A stretch of 64,000 bases of DNA from Curtobacterium flaccumfaciens pv. betae (GCF_026241855.1 NZ_JAPJDC010000001.1:2170001-2234000), one strand, 5' to 3'. Shown: positions 18,583-26,709, counted from the first letter of the stretch. Translations and numbers: made by a program. Notes: a model not told the origin generated them from the letters alone.

Positions 18583-19164
18583 ATGCACATCACCTCCCGC
18601 CACGGCCGCACCGCCGCCTGGATCGCCTTCCCGCTCGCCGTCGTCGCCAGCGGCGCACTCATCGCCACGGCCTCGTACGCCGCCTTCTCGAGCAGCACCG
18701 ACAACGCCGCGAACAGCTGGCGCACCGGTGCCGTCTCCCTCACCGACGACGACCAGGGCGTCGCGATGTTCGACGTCGACGACCTGGTGCCCGGGTCCGC
18801 CGGATCGAACTGCATCACCGTGACGGCGAACACCACCAACGCCTCGACCGTGAAGCTCTTCACCGCCGACGCGGCCGACGACGACGCGCTCGCCGAGCAC
18901 GTCGGCCTGACGGTCGAGCGCGGCAGCCTCGGCACCCCCGACGACTGCAGCACGTTCACCACGACGACGACCGTGCACGACGGCACGCTCGCCGGCCTCA
19001 TGGAGTCCGAGTCCTTCGGCACCGGCGTCGACGCGTGGAAGCCGGCGACGGGTACGGCGAGCACGACCTACCGCGTCAGCTACGACCTGGACGAGGATGC
19101 GCCGAACACCGTGCAGTCGTCCGAGGCCGGCACCTCGTTCGTGTGGGAAGCGCAGACCGACTGA
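18583..19164 (+). CDS. Secreted protein with SipW-dependent (TasA/CalY-like) signal sequence
   Basis: 193 residues. The basic N-terminus and hydrophobic stretch (about 12-33) end in SYAAFSSSTDNAANSWRTG, the (A)AFS-x-x-T-(x)n-G pattern that marks substrates of SipW-type signal peptidases such as TasA and camelysin. The mature part (about 160 residues) is acidic, Thr-rich and beta-rich in character, with two Cys (about 81 and 126), and ends in FVWEAQTD. By analogy it may be an extracellular fibre or surface protein, but sequence similarity beyond the signal is not evident. AGGA lies just before the ATG. The cognate-looking signal peptidase starts 68 bp downstream. Confidence 0.78.
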   Translation: MHITSRHGRTAAWIAFPLAVVASGALIATASYAAFSSSTDNAANSWRTGAVSLTDDDQGVAMFDVDDLVPGSAGSNCITVTANTTNASTVKLFTADAADDDALAEHVGLTVERGSLGTPDDCSTFTTTTTVHDGTLAGLMESESFGTGVDAWKPATGTASTTYRVSYDLDEDAPNTVQSSEAGTSFVWEAQTD

Positions 19165-19232
19165 TCCCCGTCCCGATCCGTCCCACCCGACCCGCCCGTC
19201 CCGCCCGACCCGCCCGACCCGAGGAGCAGCCG

Positions 19233-20678
19233 ATGCCGAACGTCGCCACCCGCCGTCACGTCCGCTGCGTCGGCGACCTGCCCCGGCTGCTCCTCGCGGT
19301 CTCGGCGCGGACGGTCCTCTGGTCGGTGCTGCTGCTCGCACTGTGGGCGTCGCTCCCCGCGGCGTTCGGGTGGCACGTCACGACGGTCGTCTCCGACTCG
19401 ATGGCCCCCGGCATCCGGACCGGGGACGTCGTCGCCGCGATGCCCGTCGACCCGGACGACCTCGAGGCCGGACGGGTGCTGCTCGTCGAGGACCCCGACC
19501 ACCGGGATCGACTCCGTCTGCACCGGCTCGAGCGCATCGAACCGGACGGCGCACTGCGTCTGCGCGGGGACGCGAACCCGACGGCCGACCGCACGGCCGT
19601 CGAACCCGCGGCGGTCCTCGGAGTCGGGGTGCTGCGGTTCCCGTGGATCGGGCTGCCGGGCGTCTGGATCCGCGGGGGCGACTGGGCCTCCCTGCTGCTG
19701 GCCGGCGTCGTCACCGCCGTGCTCGTCGTCGCCGGGCGAGCCGATCGCGACATCGTCGCCGGTCGCCCCTGCCGCACCTGCGGCACGCCCCGCCGTGACC
19801 TCCGCTCTCCCGTCGTCGCGGAGCCCCGGACGGCGACCGTCACCGCTCCGACGTCGACCACCGTGCCGGTCGCGGTGTTCACGGCAGCGGCCATCACCCT
19901 CACCCTGCTCGCCGGAGCAGGAGCCGGAGCTGGCGCGGGCGCTGGGTTCAGCGGTTCGACCGGCACCGCCTCGGCACTCGGCACCGGCGGGTTCGGGTGC
20001 TTCCACCAGCCCGCACCCGGCACGGCACTCGCGTGGGACTTCGCAGAGAAGAGCGGCCCCCGGGTCGTGGACTCGAGCGGGTCCGGGGCCGACGGCACCT
20101 TCACGCCCGCCGCTGCCCGGGTCGACGCCGACTGCGCCACGAACCCGTACGCGACGTTCTGGACCGAGGACGGGGCCGAAGGGTGGGCGGTCACCGACAC
20201 CGCGGTCGCCGCTCCGAACGCCTTCACGATCGAGGTCTGGTTCCGCACCCAGGACACCGACGGCGGACGCGTGTTCGGCTTCGGCTCGGACCGCTCTGCG
20301 GCGTCCCAGTACCGCGACCGGCACCTGTACATCGGCGCCGACGGAGTCCTGCGGTTCGGCGTCGAGGGATCAGGGTCGCAGTTCAAGTTCACGCTGGGAT
20401 CGACGGCGACGGTCACCGACGGCGAATGGCACCACGCGGTCGCGACGTTCCAGTCGCGATCGATGGCGCTCTGGGTCGACGGCCAGCTGCAGGGCAGTCG
20501 TTCCGACGCCGTCACCCTGCGGCAGTACGTCGGACACTGGCGCGCCGGACGCCAGACGCTGGCCGGTTGGCCGAACGCCGGCGACTACGTCTACACCGGC
20601 GACGTGGACACGGTCCGGGTGCACGAGCGCGTCCTCGACGCAGCGGCGATCACCCGCGCGTTCCAGGCCGGCCGCTGA
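19233..20678 (+). CDS. SipW-type signal peptidase I fused to a LamG/concanavalin-like domain
   Basis: 481 residues from the ATG at 19233 with GAGGAG 6 bases upstream. First half: TM1 (about 20-45), the S26B signal-peptidase core with catalytic Ser56 (VVSDSMAPGIRTGDVV), His97 as general base (RLHRLERI, the ER/SipW type rather than Lys), the conserved LRGDANPTAD (about 110-119), and TM2 (about 151-168). A cytosolic loop with CRTC (180-183) leads to a third hydrophobic stretch (212-232) followed by AGFSGSTGTASALGTGG, which itself resembles a SipW-dependent signal. Then a LamG-like jelly roll (about 262-480; FTIEVWFRTQ, DGEWHHAVATFQ, VRVHERVLDAAAITRAF). Normally these are separate genes. In-frame GTG codons near residues 211 and 215 could allow internal initiation of a separate LamG protein. 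Confidence 0.85.
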   Translation: MPNVATRRHVRCVGDLPRLLLAVSARTVLWSVLLLALWASLPAAFGWHVTTVVSDSMAPGIRTGDVVAAMPVDPDDLEAGRVLLVEDPDHRDRLRLHRLERIEPDGALRLRGDANPTADRTAVEPAAVLGVGVLRFPWIGLPGVWIRGGDWASLLLAGVVTAVLVVAGRADRDIVAGRPCRTCGTPRRDLRSPVVAEPRTATVTAPTSTTVPVAVFTAAAITLTLLAGAGAGAGAGAGFSGSTGTASALGTGGFGCFHQPAPGTALAWDFAEKSGPRVVDSSGSGADGTFTPAAARVDADCATNPYATFWTEDGAEGWAVTDTAVAAPNAFTIEVWFRTQDTDGGRVFGFGSDRSAASQYRDRHLYIGADGVLRFGVEGSGSQFKFTLGSTATVTDGEWHHAVATFQSRSMALWVDGQLQGSRSDAVTLRQYVGHWRAGRQTLAGWPNAGDYVYTGDVDTVRVHERVLDAAAITRAFQAGR

Positions 20679-20706
20679 CGCCCGGCCGTTCGACGGAGCC
20701 GTGCTG

Positions 20707-20949
20707 TCAGTGCGTCGCCTGCTCCACCCGGATGCGCGCGAGGATCTCGCTGCGCAGCTGGTCGGGAGCGGTCTCCTTGCAGGCGCGACGGACGGTCTCC
20801 ATGAGCACGACGCCGACGCGGTGCTCGGTCTGGCAGTCCTCGCAGCCGTCCATGTGCTCGCGGATGTCCGCGGCGTCCTCGTGGCGGAGCTCGTCGTGCA
20901 GGAACTCCTCGAGCTCGGCCTTCGCCTTCGAGCAGTCGCAGCCGCTCAT
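20707..20949 (-). CDS. rsrA: Zinc-containing anti-sigma factor of the RsrA/RshA type
   Basis: 80 residues, the usual size. The ZAS motif is clear: CDC near the start, His32-type HMDGCEDC (H-x3-C-x2-C), and an upstream His in [10 protein letters not shown]. The family holds SigR/SigH inactive under reducing conditions and lets go when the Cys pair is oxidised. Its start overlaps the end of the sigma gene by 4 bp (20946-20949), the standard arrangement, so stoichiometric synthesis is expected. Convergent with the signal-peptidase gene. Confidence 0.9.
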   Translation of the reverse strand: MSGCDCSKAKAELEEFLHDELRHEDAADIREHMDGCEDCQTEHRVGVVLMETVRRACKETAPDQLRSEILARIRVEQATH

Positions 20950-21743
20950 CGTGCGTCCTTCCGTCCGGTGCGACCCGTGGCCGCGGTTGCCTTCGTCGTC
21001 TGTGCCGCGCCTCGTCCCCGTCCACGCATCGTCGCCGTCGACGCTGCGTCCGGGACGATGCCGGTCTCACGGGCGTGGTCCGCCAGGAGCCCACGGAGGA
21101 GCCGGCGGCCACGGTGGAGGCGGCTCATGACCGTCCCCACTGGGGTCTTCATGATGTCGGCGATCTCCTGGTACGAGAAGCCTTCGACATCGGCGAAGTA
21201 CACGGCCATCCGGAAGTCCTCCGGGATGGCCTGCAGTGCGTCCTTCACGGCGGAGGACGGCAGGTGGTCGATCGCGTCGGCCTCGGCGGACCGGGCGGAG
21301 ATCGACTGGGTGACGCTCTCCGCGCCGCCGAGCTGCCAGTCCTCGAGCTCGTCGATGGTGCCCTGGTACGGGTTCCGCTGGTTCTTGCGGTACGTGTTGA
21401 TGAACGTGTTCGTGAGGATCCGGTACAGCCAGGCCTTCAGGTTCGTGCCCTGCTTGAACTGGCGGAACGCGGCGAAGGCCTTGACGAACGTCTCCTGCAC
21501 CAGGTCCGACGCGTCGGCCGGGTTGCGGGTCATCCGCATGGCCGCACCGTAGAGCTGGTCCATGAAGGGCAGCGCCTGGTCCTCGAACAGGGACCGCAGC
21601 TCCCCCTCGGAGACGGTCTTCGCATCCACCGGCTCGTCTGCGGCGTCGTCGAGGGCTTCGTGCTCCTCTTCGACGGCGTCGAGCTGCACCTCGGTCTCGT
21701 CGACCAGGTGGTGCGGAGCTGCCTGCGGTTCGTCGGTCGTCAT
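20946..21743 (-). CDS. sigR: ECF sigma factor of the SigR/SigH (thiol-oxidative stress) type
   Basis: 265 residues from the ATG at 21743. An acidic N-terminal extension (about 1-45) precedes region 2 ([37 protein letters not shown]) and region 4 ([41 protein letters not shown]). A basic, Ala/Thr-rich tail of about 35 residues follows. An in-frame GTG at 21629 would give a 227-residue form, so long and short products like Streptomyces SigR' and SigR are possible. A SigR-consensus promoter lies upstream (21873-21900). Partner of the zinc anti-sigma factor it overlaps. It should control thioredoxin, mycothiol and protein-quality genes. Confidence 0.92.
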   Translation of the reverse strand: MTTDEPQAAPHHLVDETEVQLDAVEEEHEALDDAADEPVDAKTVSEGELRSLFEDQALPFMDQLYGAAMRMTRNPADASDLVQETFVKAFAAFRQFKQGTNLKAWLYRILTNTFINTYRKNQRNPYQGTIDELEDWQLGGAESVTQSISARSAEADAIDHLPSSAVKDALQAIPEDFRMAVYFADVEGFSYQEIADIMKTPVGTVMSRLHRGRRLLRGLLADHARETGIVPDAASTATMRGRGRGAAQTTKATAATGRTGRKDAR

Positions 21744-21872
21744 CGCCGCCAAGTCTAGGCCGAGCGTGCCGAGCGTCGTCGGCACCGCGGTCAGCACGGT
21801 TGCCGTGCCGGTCCGCTCTCGTGCGAGTGTTGCTGTCGCCACTGATCCTCCCGGTGCGTTCAGTACCCTGGT

Positions 21873-21900
21873 GAACCGATGGCAGACACGACGCATTCCC
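21873..21900 (-). promoter_or_regulatory. SigR-type promoter (GGGAAT-N18-GTTC) driving sigR
   Basis: On the minus strand GGGAAT (21900-21895) is followed by exactly 18 bases and GTTC (21876-21873). The Streptomyces SigR consensus is GGAAT-N18-GTT. The expected start of transcription is about 120 bases before the sigR ATG, consistent with autoregulation. The -35 overlaps codons 6-8 of the divergent aroA gene. Confidence 0.65.
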
Positions 21901-23264
21901 ACAGCGGGGCCCAGCCCGCCGACCCCTGGATCGCCCCGGTCGCAGGGGGTCCGCTGCGCGGCGACGTCGCGCTGCCCGGGTCGAAGTCGCTGACGAACCG
22001 GGAGCTCGTGCTCGCGGCCCTCGCGGACGGCCCCTCGACGATCCGGCTCCCGCTGCACTCCCGTGACTCGGCGCTGATGATCGCGGGCCTCCGTGCGCTC
22101 GGCGTCGGCATCGAGGAGCTCGAGCCGGCGGCCGGCACCGCCCCGAACCCCTACGGCCCGGACCTCCGGATCACGCCCGCCCCGATGCACGGCGACGTCC
22201 GCCTGGACTGCGGGCTGGCCGGCACCGTGATGCGCTTCCTGCCACCGCTCGCCGCCCTGGCCGTCGGACCCGTCACGGTCGACGGCGACCCCTACGCCCG
22301 CAAGCGACCGATGCACGCCATCGTGCAGGGACTGGTGGACCTCGGTGTCGACGTCACGGACGACGGCGGCGGTTCGATGCCGTTCTCGTTCACCGGAACG
22401 GGCTCGGTCCGCGGTGGGGCCCTGACGATCGACGCCTCGGCGTCCTCGCAGTTCGTCTCCGGGCTGCTGCTGTCAGCACCCCGCTTCGACGAGGGCCTGC
22501 ACCTCACCCACGTGGGCGAACGCCTGCCGAGCATGCCGCACATCGAGATGACCGTCGCGGCGCTCCGTGCCCGCGGCGTCCGCGTCGACGAGCCGTCGGT
22601 CGGCGAGTGGGTCGTGCACCCGGGCCCGATCGGCGCCCGCGACGTCACGATCGAGCCCGACCTGTCGAACGCGGCGCCGTTCGCCGTCGCCGCGCTCGTC
22701 GCCGGCGGCACGGTGCGCATCCGCACCTGGCCCACCGAGACGACGCAGGTCGGTGCCGATCTCGAGACGCTCCTGCCCCTGTGGGGGGCGAGCGTGGCAC
22801 GTGACGGTGACGACCTGGTCGTCGACGGCGGCGTCGGGATCCGGGGTGGGGCCTCCTTGCCGGGTCTCGAACTCGACCTGAGCCGCGGCGGCGAACTCGC
22901 CCCGGCGCTCGTCGCGCTGGCCGCGCTGGCGGACGGCCCGAGCGAGATCACCGGCATCGGTCACCTGCGGGGGCACGAGACGGACCGCCTGGCCGCGCTG
23001 GCGGCGGACCTCAACCGGTCTGGAGGCGCGGTGCACGAACTCGACGACGGCCTGCGGATCGAGCCGGCGCCGCTCCACGGCAGCGCCTGGGGCGCGTACG
23101 ACGACCACCGGATGGCGACCGCCGGGGCGATCGTGGGCCTCGTCGTCGACGGCGTCGCCGTCGACGACATCGGGTCGACCGCGAAGACGCTGCCGCAGTT
23201 CCCGGAGCTGTGGGCGGCGCTCGTGGCGTCCTCGGTGGCCGCTGCACCGGTGAGTGGGGACTGA
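21879..23264 (+). CDS. aroA: 3-phosphoshikimate 1-carboxyvinyltransferase (EPSP synthase)
   Basis: 461 residues. Shikimate pathway step 6: joins PEP and shikimate-3-phosphate. Visible: [17 protein letters not shown] near residue 30 (substrate-binding Lys), [19 protein letters not shown], the [14 protein letters not shown] stretch, the PEP-binding region and [15 protein letters not shown] near the C-terminus. No ribosome site is seen; a TACCCT -10-like element 10 bases before the ATG suggests a very short or absent leader. The sigR promoter overlaps its first codons. rsgA follows after 3 bp and is probably co-transcribed. Confidence 0.95.
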   Translation: MADTTHSHSGAQPADPWIAPVAGGPLRGDVALPGSKSLTNRELVLAALADGPSTIRLPLHSRDSALMIAGLRALGVGIEELEPAAGTAPNPYGPDLRITPAPMHGDVRLDCGLAGTVMRFLPPLAALAVGPVTVDGDPYARKRPMHAIVQGLVDLGVDVTDDGGGSMPFSFTGTGSVRGGALTIDASASSQFVSGLLLSAPRFDEGLHLTHVGERLPSMPHIEMTVAALRARGVRVDEPSVGEWVVHPGPIGARDVTIEPDLSNAAPFAVAALVAGGTVRIRTWPTETTQVGADLETLLPLWGASVARDGDDLVVDGGVGIRGGASLPGLELDLSRGGELAPALVALAALADGPSEITGIGHLRGHETDRLAALAADLNRSGGAVHELDDGLRIEPAPLHGSAWGAYDDHRMATAGAIVGLVVDGVAVDDIGSTAKTLPQFPELWAALVASSVAAAPVSGD

Positions 23265-23267
23265 CGC

Positions 23268-24314
23268 ATGAGTTGGTGGGACGACACCGACGGTGACGAC
23301 TCCGACGGGGACGAGCCGTACGGGCAGTACGACGAGTCGAGCGTGCGGGTGCGCCCGAACCCGAAGGGCAACCGACCGCGCACGAAGACCCGTCCGACGT
23401 ACGACGACGCCCCCGTCGGCTGGGTGACGAACGTCGACCGCGGGCGGTTCGGCGTGCTGATCGACGACCACGTCATCACGGCGACGAAGGCCCGCGAGCT
23501 CGGCAAGAAGTCCGTCGTCACGGGCGACCAAGTGTCGCTCGTCGGGGACGTCTCCGGCGACCCGGGCTCGCTGGCACGCATCGTGAAGGTCGCCGAGCGC
23601 ACCACACTGCTGCGGCGGAGTGCCGACGACTCCGACGAGGTCGAGCGCGTCATCGTGGCGAACGCCGACCAGATGCTCATCGTGGTGGCCGCCGCCGACC
23701 CCGAGCCGCGCACCCGCCTGATCGACCGGTACCTGGTGGCCGCGTTCGACGCCGGCCTCGACCCGATCCTCTGCATCACGAAGACCGACCTCGCCGACCC
23801 CGCTGCGTTCCTGGCGCACTTCGCGTGCCTCGATCTGCGGATCGTGACGAGTCGGTCGGACGACGTCCCCTTCGAGGCCCTGCACGAACTGCTCGACGAC
23901 AAGGTGACCGTGACCGTCGGGCACTCCGGTGTGGGCAAGTCGACCCTGGTGAACGCCCTGACCGGGTCGACGCGCGCGATCGGCGTCGTGAACTCCGTGA
24001 CGGGTCGCGGGCGGCACACGTCGTCGTCGTCGATCGCACTGCGGGTTCGCGACGGCGGGTGGATCATCGACACGCCGGGTGTGCGGTCGTTCGGCCTGGG
24101 GCATGTCGACCCCGCGAACGTGTTCCGGGCGTTCGCGTCGCACGCCGTGCCGGTGCTGCCCGCGCGGGACGGCATCCCGCTGGCGCAGGCGCACGACTGG
24201 GAGATCGTCGACCGGGTGCAGGACGGGGAGCTGGGGCCGACCGGCGTCGAGCGGCTCGACTCGTTCCGGGCGCTGCTGACCGGGATGGGTGCGTCCGACC
24301 CCGGTTCCGAGTAG
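23268..24314 (+). CDS. rsgA: Ribosome small-subunit-dependent GTPase A
   Basis: 348 residues. OB-fold N-domain (about 40-120), then a circularly permuted GTPase: G4 ITKTDL (about 174), G1 GHSGVGKSTLVNAL (about 225), G2/switch RGRHTSSS, G3 DTPGVRSFGL (about 266). RsgA checks late maturation of the 30S subunit. The C-terminal domain normally has a Cys/His zinc knuckle after the G3 region; here the segment reads FASHAVPVLPARDGIPLAQA with no Cys, so the zinc site is missing. Acidic low-complexity N-terminus (WWDDTDGDDSDGDE). Shares an operon with aroA, as in many actinobacteria. Confidence 0.93.
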   Translation: MSWWDDTDGDDSDGDEPYGQYDESSVRVRPNPKGNRPRTKTRPTYDDAPVGWVTNVDRGRFGVLIDDHVITATKARELGKKSVVTGDQVSLVGDVSGDPGSLARIVKVAERTTLLRRSADDSDEVERVIVANADQMLIVVAAADPEPRTRLIDRYLVAAFDAGLDPILCITKTDLADPAAFLAHFACLDLRIVTSRSDDVPFEALHELLDDKVTVTVGHSGVGKSTLVNALTGSTRAIGVVNSVTGRGRHTSSSSIALRVRDGGWIIDTPGVRSFGLGHVDPANVFRAFASHAVPVLPARDGIPLAQAHDWEIVDRVQDGELGPTGVERLDSFRALLTGMGASDPGSE

Positions 24315-24325
24315 CGCGCGGGGGT

Positions 24326-24406
24326 GCTGGCTGGCGCTGGCCGGCGCTGGCCGGCGGCTGGTCGGCGCCGGTCGGCGGCTGGTCGGCGGCTGGTCGGCGG
24401 CTGGTC
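24326..24406. repeat. Tandem GGCGGCTGGTC repeat block after rsgA
   Basis: Four 11-bp copies of GGCGGCTGGTC (24353, 24374, 24385, 24396) and one shortened copy (24364), preceded by related GCTGGC(C)GG units. It starts 12 bp after the rsgA stop. No coding frame is supported. Confidence 0.75.
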
Positions 24407-24434
24407 ACGACACCCCGCGGTGTGTGCGTCGAGC

Positions 24435-24481
24435 GGTCACGAACTGTCGACTGGCGACGCGGTACCCGACAGTTCGTGACC
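24435..24481. repeat. 15-bp perfect inverted repeat GGTCACGAACTGTCG
   Basis: 24435-24449 pairs exactly with 24467-24481 across a 17-base loop. A second, outer pair GGTCACGAC (24403-24411) / GTCGTGACC (24505-24513) surrounds it. Could be the rsgA terminator or a protein-binding site. Confidence 0.7.
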
Positions 24482-24527
24482 ACTCGAGCGCCAGCGCGCG
24501 GTGAGTCGTGACCACTCCGGTTCCCGC

Positions 24528-24665
24528 ACCCCTCGCACCGGCGCCCGGTCTCCGCGCCCCTCGCACCGTGCAGACCTCGCACCGTGCGAGGGGCGCACGA
24601 ACGGTGCGAGGTTGTGCACCCCGTGCGGGCTCGCGCGCCTCGCACCGAGTGCACAACCTCGCACC
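24528..24665. repeat. Nested inverted repeats built on CCTCGCACCG
   Basis: CCTCGCACC(G) appears at about 24531, 24559, 24576, 24638 and 24657, and its inverse CGGTGCGAGG at 24602. The longest pair is 17 bp and perfect: 24603-24619 with 24649-24665, loop 29 bases. With the two preceding repeats it fills the 414-bp gene-free stretch 24315-24728, apart from the promoter at its end. Confidence 0.7.
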
Positions 24666-24692
24666 GGACGACGCCTCGACACCGAGCCGGCG

Positions 24693-24757
24693 TCGACAAG
24701 CGCGCATCGGGGTTGTACAGTTGCGGTCGTGTCTGACGTTGCAAAGTACAACTTTGC
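24693..24757 (+). promoter_or_regulatory. Promoter with operator-like inverted repeats; leaderless start
   Basis: TCGACA (24693-24698), 17 bases, TACAGT (24716-24721) fit a vegetative promoter; the GTG start codon follows 7 bases later, so the mRNA would be leaderless. GTTGTAC (24712-24718) overlaps the -10 and its inverse GTACAAC is at 24746-24752; GCAAAG-TACAA-CTTTGC (24741-24757) is a further small palindrome inside the first codons. These look like regulator sites. Confidence 0.5.
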
Positions 24758-25901
24758 GCCGACCCCCGCTGTCGACGCCCCGTCCCCGAGCACGACGACG
24801 ACGTCGCACGCGCACCACTCCCCCACCCACAAGTCCCCACGAGCCCCGAAGCCGCAGCGGTCCGACAGCGTCCTGCGCCCCGCCGGCCTCGGTCGTGTGC
24901 TGCTGACGTTCGCCTCGCACATCCTCGTGCCGCTGTTCCTGGCCGCCGGCATGGGCCTGGCCTACCTCGGTGCCTTCCACGCCCCGGCGCCGCAGGAACT
25001 GCCCGTCGGCATCGTCGGCCAGGGTGCGGCCACCCAGGTGTTCGCCCAGACCGTGACCGACCAGTCCGACGGGGCCCTCGTGGCCCACGTCGTCGCCTCG
25101 ACGAAGGCGGCCGAGCAGCAGGTGCGCGACCGCGACCTCGCCGCCGTGTACGCGCCGACGGCGACGGGTGCCACGCTCTACGTCTCGACCGCCGCGTCGG
25201 AGACGACCGCGAGCGCCGCGCAGAAGGTCTTCCTGCCGATCGCCTACGACCAGCACGTGCCGTTCCGGGTCGTCGACGTCGTACCCACGGGCGACCAGGA
25301 CACCACCGGCCAGGGGCTGTTCTTCCTGCTCGTGGCCCTGAGCGTCGGCGGGTACGCGTCCGCGATCGCCGTGGCCTCGGTCGCGACGAAGCTCCGTGCC
25401 GTGTGGACCGCGGTCATCGGGCTCGCCACCGCGGGGGTCGTCGCCGGCATCGGCGTGATCGTCGCCGGACCGATCTACGGCGTCATCACCACCCACCACT
25501 GGCAGGTGTTCCTGTTCGCCTGGCTCTACGACGCGATCATCGTCGCGCTCGGCGTCGGGCTGCACCCCGTGCTCGGCCGGTGGACCACCCCGATCCTCAC
25601 GATGCTGTTCGTGATGCTGAACTTCACGTCGTCCGGCGGGATCTTCCAGCCGGCGTTCCAGCCCGGGTTCTTCGCCGCCCTGCACACCTTCTGGAGCGGT
25701 GCCGCATGGCTGCAGGCCGCACAGGACCTGCAGTACTTCCCGGACGCCTCCCTCGGCCGGTCGTCGCTCGTGCTCGCCCTCTGGCTGGCCGCCGCGCTCC
25801 TGCTCTGCGTCGTCGTGCACGGACTCGTCGCCCGCCGGACCCGCATCGCCCGCGAGCGCGAGGTCACCCGGCTCGAGGAAGAAGAGGTCGTCGCCGCGTA
25901 G
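24729..25901 (+). CDS. YhgE/Pip- or DUF3533-like ABC-2-type membrane protein
   Basis: 390 residues from the GTG at 24729, chosen because a promoter -10 lies 7 bases upstream. A His/Pro/Ser-rich cytosolic N-terminus (1-55), TM1 (about 57-82), an extracytoplasmic domain (about 85-180; QELPVGIVGQG, STKAAEQQVRDRDLAAVYAP, typical of the YhgE N-domain), then five TM segments and a charged EREVTRLEEEE tail. The family resembles ABC-2 permeases without an ATPase and includes phage-receptor and lipid or drug-related exporters; the substrate is unknown. hisN starts 19 bp downstream. Confidence 0.7.
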   Translation: MSDVAKYNFAPTPAVDAPSPSTTTTSHAHHSPTHKSPRAPKPQRSDSVLRPAGLGRVLLTFASHILVPLFLAAGMGLAYLGAFHAPAPQELPVGIVGQGAATQVFAQTVTDQSDGALVAHVVASTKAAEQQVRDRDLAAVYAPTATGATLYVSTAASETTASAAQKVFLPIAYDQHVPFRVVDVVPTGDQDTTGQGLFFLLVALSVGGYASAIAVASVATKLRAVWTAVIGLATAGVVAGIGVIVAGPIYGVITTHHWQVFLFAWLYDAIIVALGVGLHPVLGRWTTPILTMLFVMLNFTSSGGIFQPAFQPGFFAALHTFWSGAAWLQAAQDLQYFPDASLGRSSLVLALWLAAALLLCVVVHGLVARRTRIAREREVTRLEEEEVVAA

Positions 25902-25920
25902 CGACGGTAGGTTGGGCGAC

Positions 25921-26709
25921 GTGGACCTCAGCGCCGACCTGGACTTCGCCCGCTCCCTCGCCGACACCGCCGACGCGATCAGCCTCGAGCGCTTCCGTGC
26001 CGCCGACCTGCACGTGACGAAGAAGGCCGACAGCACGCACGTCACCGACGCCGACCAGGCCGTCGAACGGGCCCTGCGCGAGCGGCTCGCCGCCGAGCGA
26101 CCGGACGACGCGTTCCTCGGCGAGGAGACGACGGCGGACACCGGGGCCGAGGCCGTCAGCGAAGGGCACCGCCAGTGGGTGGTCGACCCGATCGACGGCA
26201 CCGCCAACTACCTGCGCGGCGTACCGGTGTGGGCGACCCTCATCGCGCTCGCGGTCGACGGCCGCCCGGTGCTCGGCGTCGTCAGTGCGCCCGCCCTCGG
26301 CAAGCGCTGGTGGGCGGCCGAGGGCTCCGGAGCGTTCTCGCTGGACGGACCACTCCGGGTCTCCGGGGTGTCCGAGCTCGCCGACGCGAGCCTGAGCTAC
26401 AACAGCATCCAGCAGTGGGACGACGACGACCGCCTCGAGCCGCTCGTCGACCTGTCGCGCCGGGTCTGGCGCACCCGGGCCTACGGCGACATGTGGTCGT
26501 ACATGATGGTGGCCGAGGGCGTCCTCGACGTCGCCGGCGAACCGGACCTGAAGCCGTGGGACATCGCGGCCCTCGTCCCCATCGTCGAAGAGGCCGGCGG
26601 TCGCTTCACCTCGCTCGACGGCGACCCCGGGCCGTGGCACGGCAGCGCCCTCGCCTCGAACGGCCTGGTGCACGATGCCGTGGTCGAGGTCATCCGCCGC
26701 GACTCCTAA
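25921..26709 (+). CDS. hisN: Histidinol-phosphatase of the inositol monophosphatase family
   Basis: 262 residues from the GTG at 25921. IMPase fold: metal-binding Glu in FLGEET (about 68), the signature VDPIDGTANYLRGVP (about 87), and the second motif KPWDIAALVPIVEEAGG (about 216). In corynebacteria HisN performs the penultimate step of histidine synthesis; close IMPase relatives act on inositol phosphates, so the symbol is probable rather than certain. It ends by overlapping the convergent MFS gene by 4 bp (26706-26709), leaving no room for a terminator between them. Confidence 0.85.
   Translation: MDLSADLDFARSLADTADAISLERFRAADLHVTKKADSTHVTDADQAVERALRERLAAERPDDAFLGEETTADTGAEAVSEGHRQWVVDPIDGTANYLRGVPVWATLIALAVDGRPVLGVVSAPALGKRWWAAEGSGAFSLDGPLRVSGVSELADASLSYNSIQQWDDDDRLEPLVDLSRRVWRTRAYGDMWSYMMVAEGVLDVAGEPDLKPWDIAALVPIVEEAGGRFTSLDGDPGPWHGSALASNGLVHDAVVEVIRRDS

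Noticed and set aside
24501..24728. N-terminal extension of the YhgE-like protein
   Set aside because: The frame is open upstream of 24729 but translates the inverted-repeat block and would run through the promoter; the GTG at 24729 fits a leaderless start.
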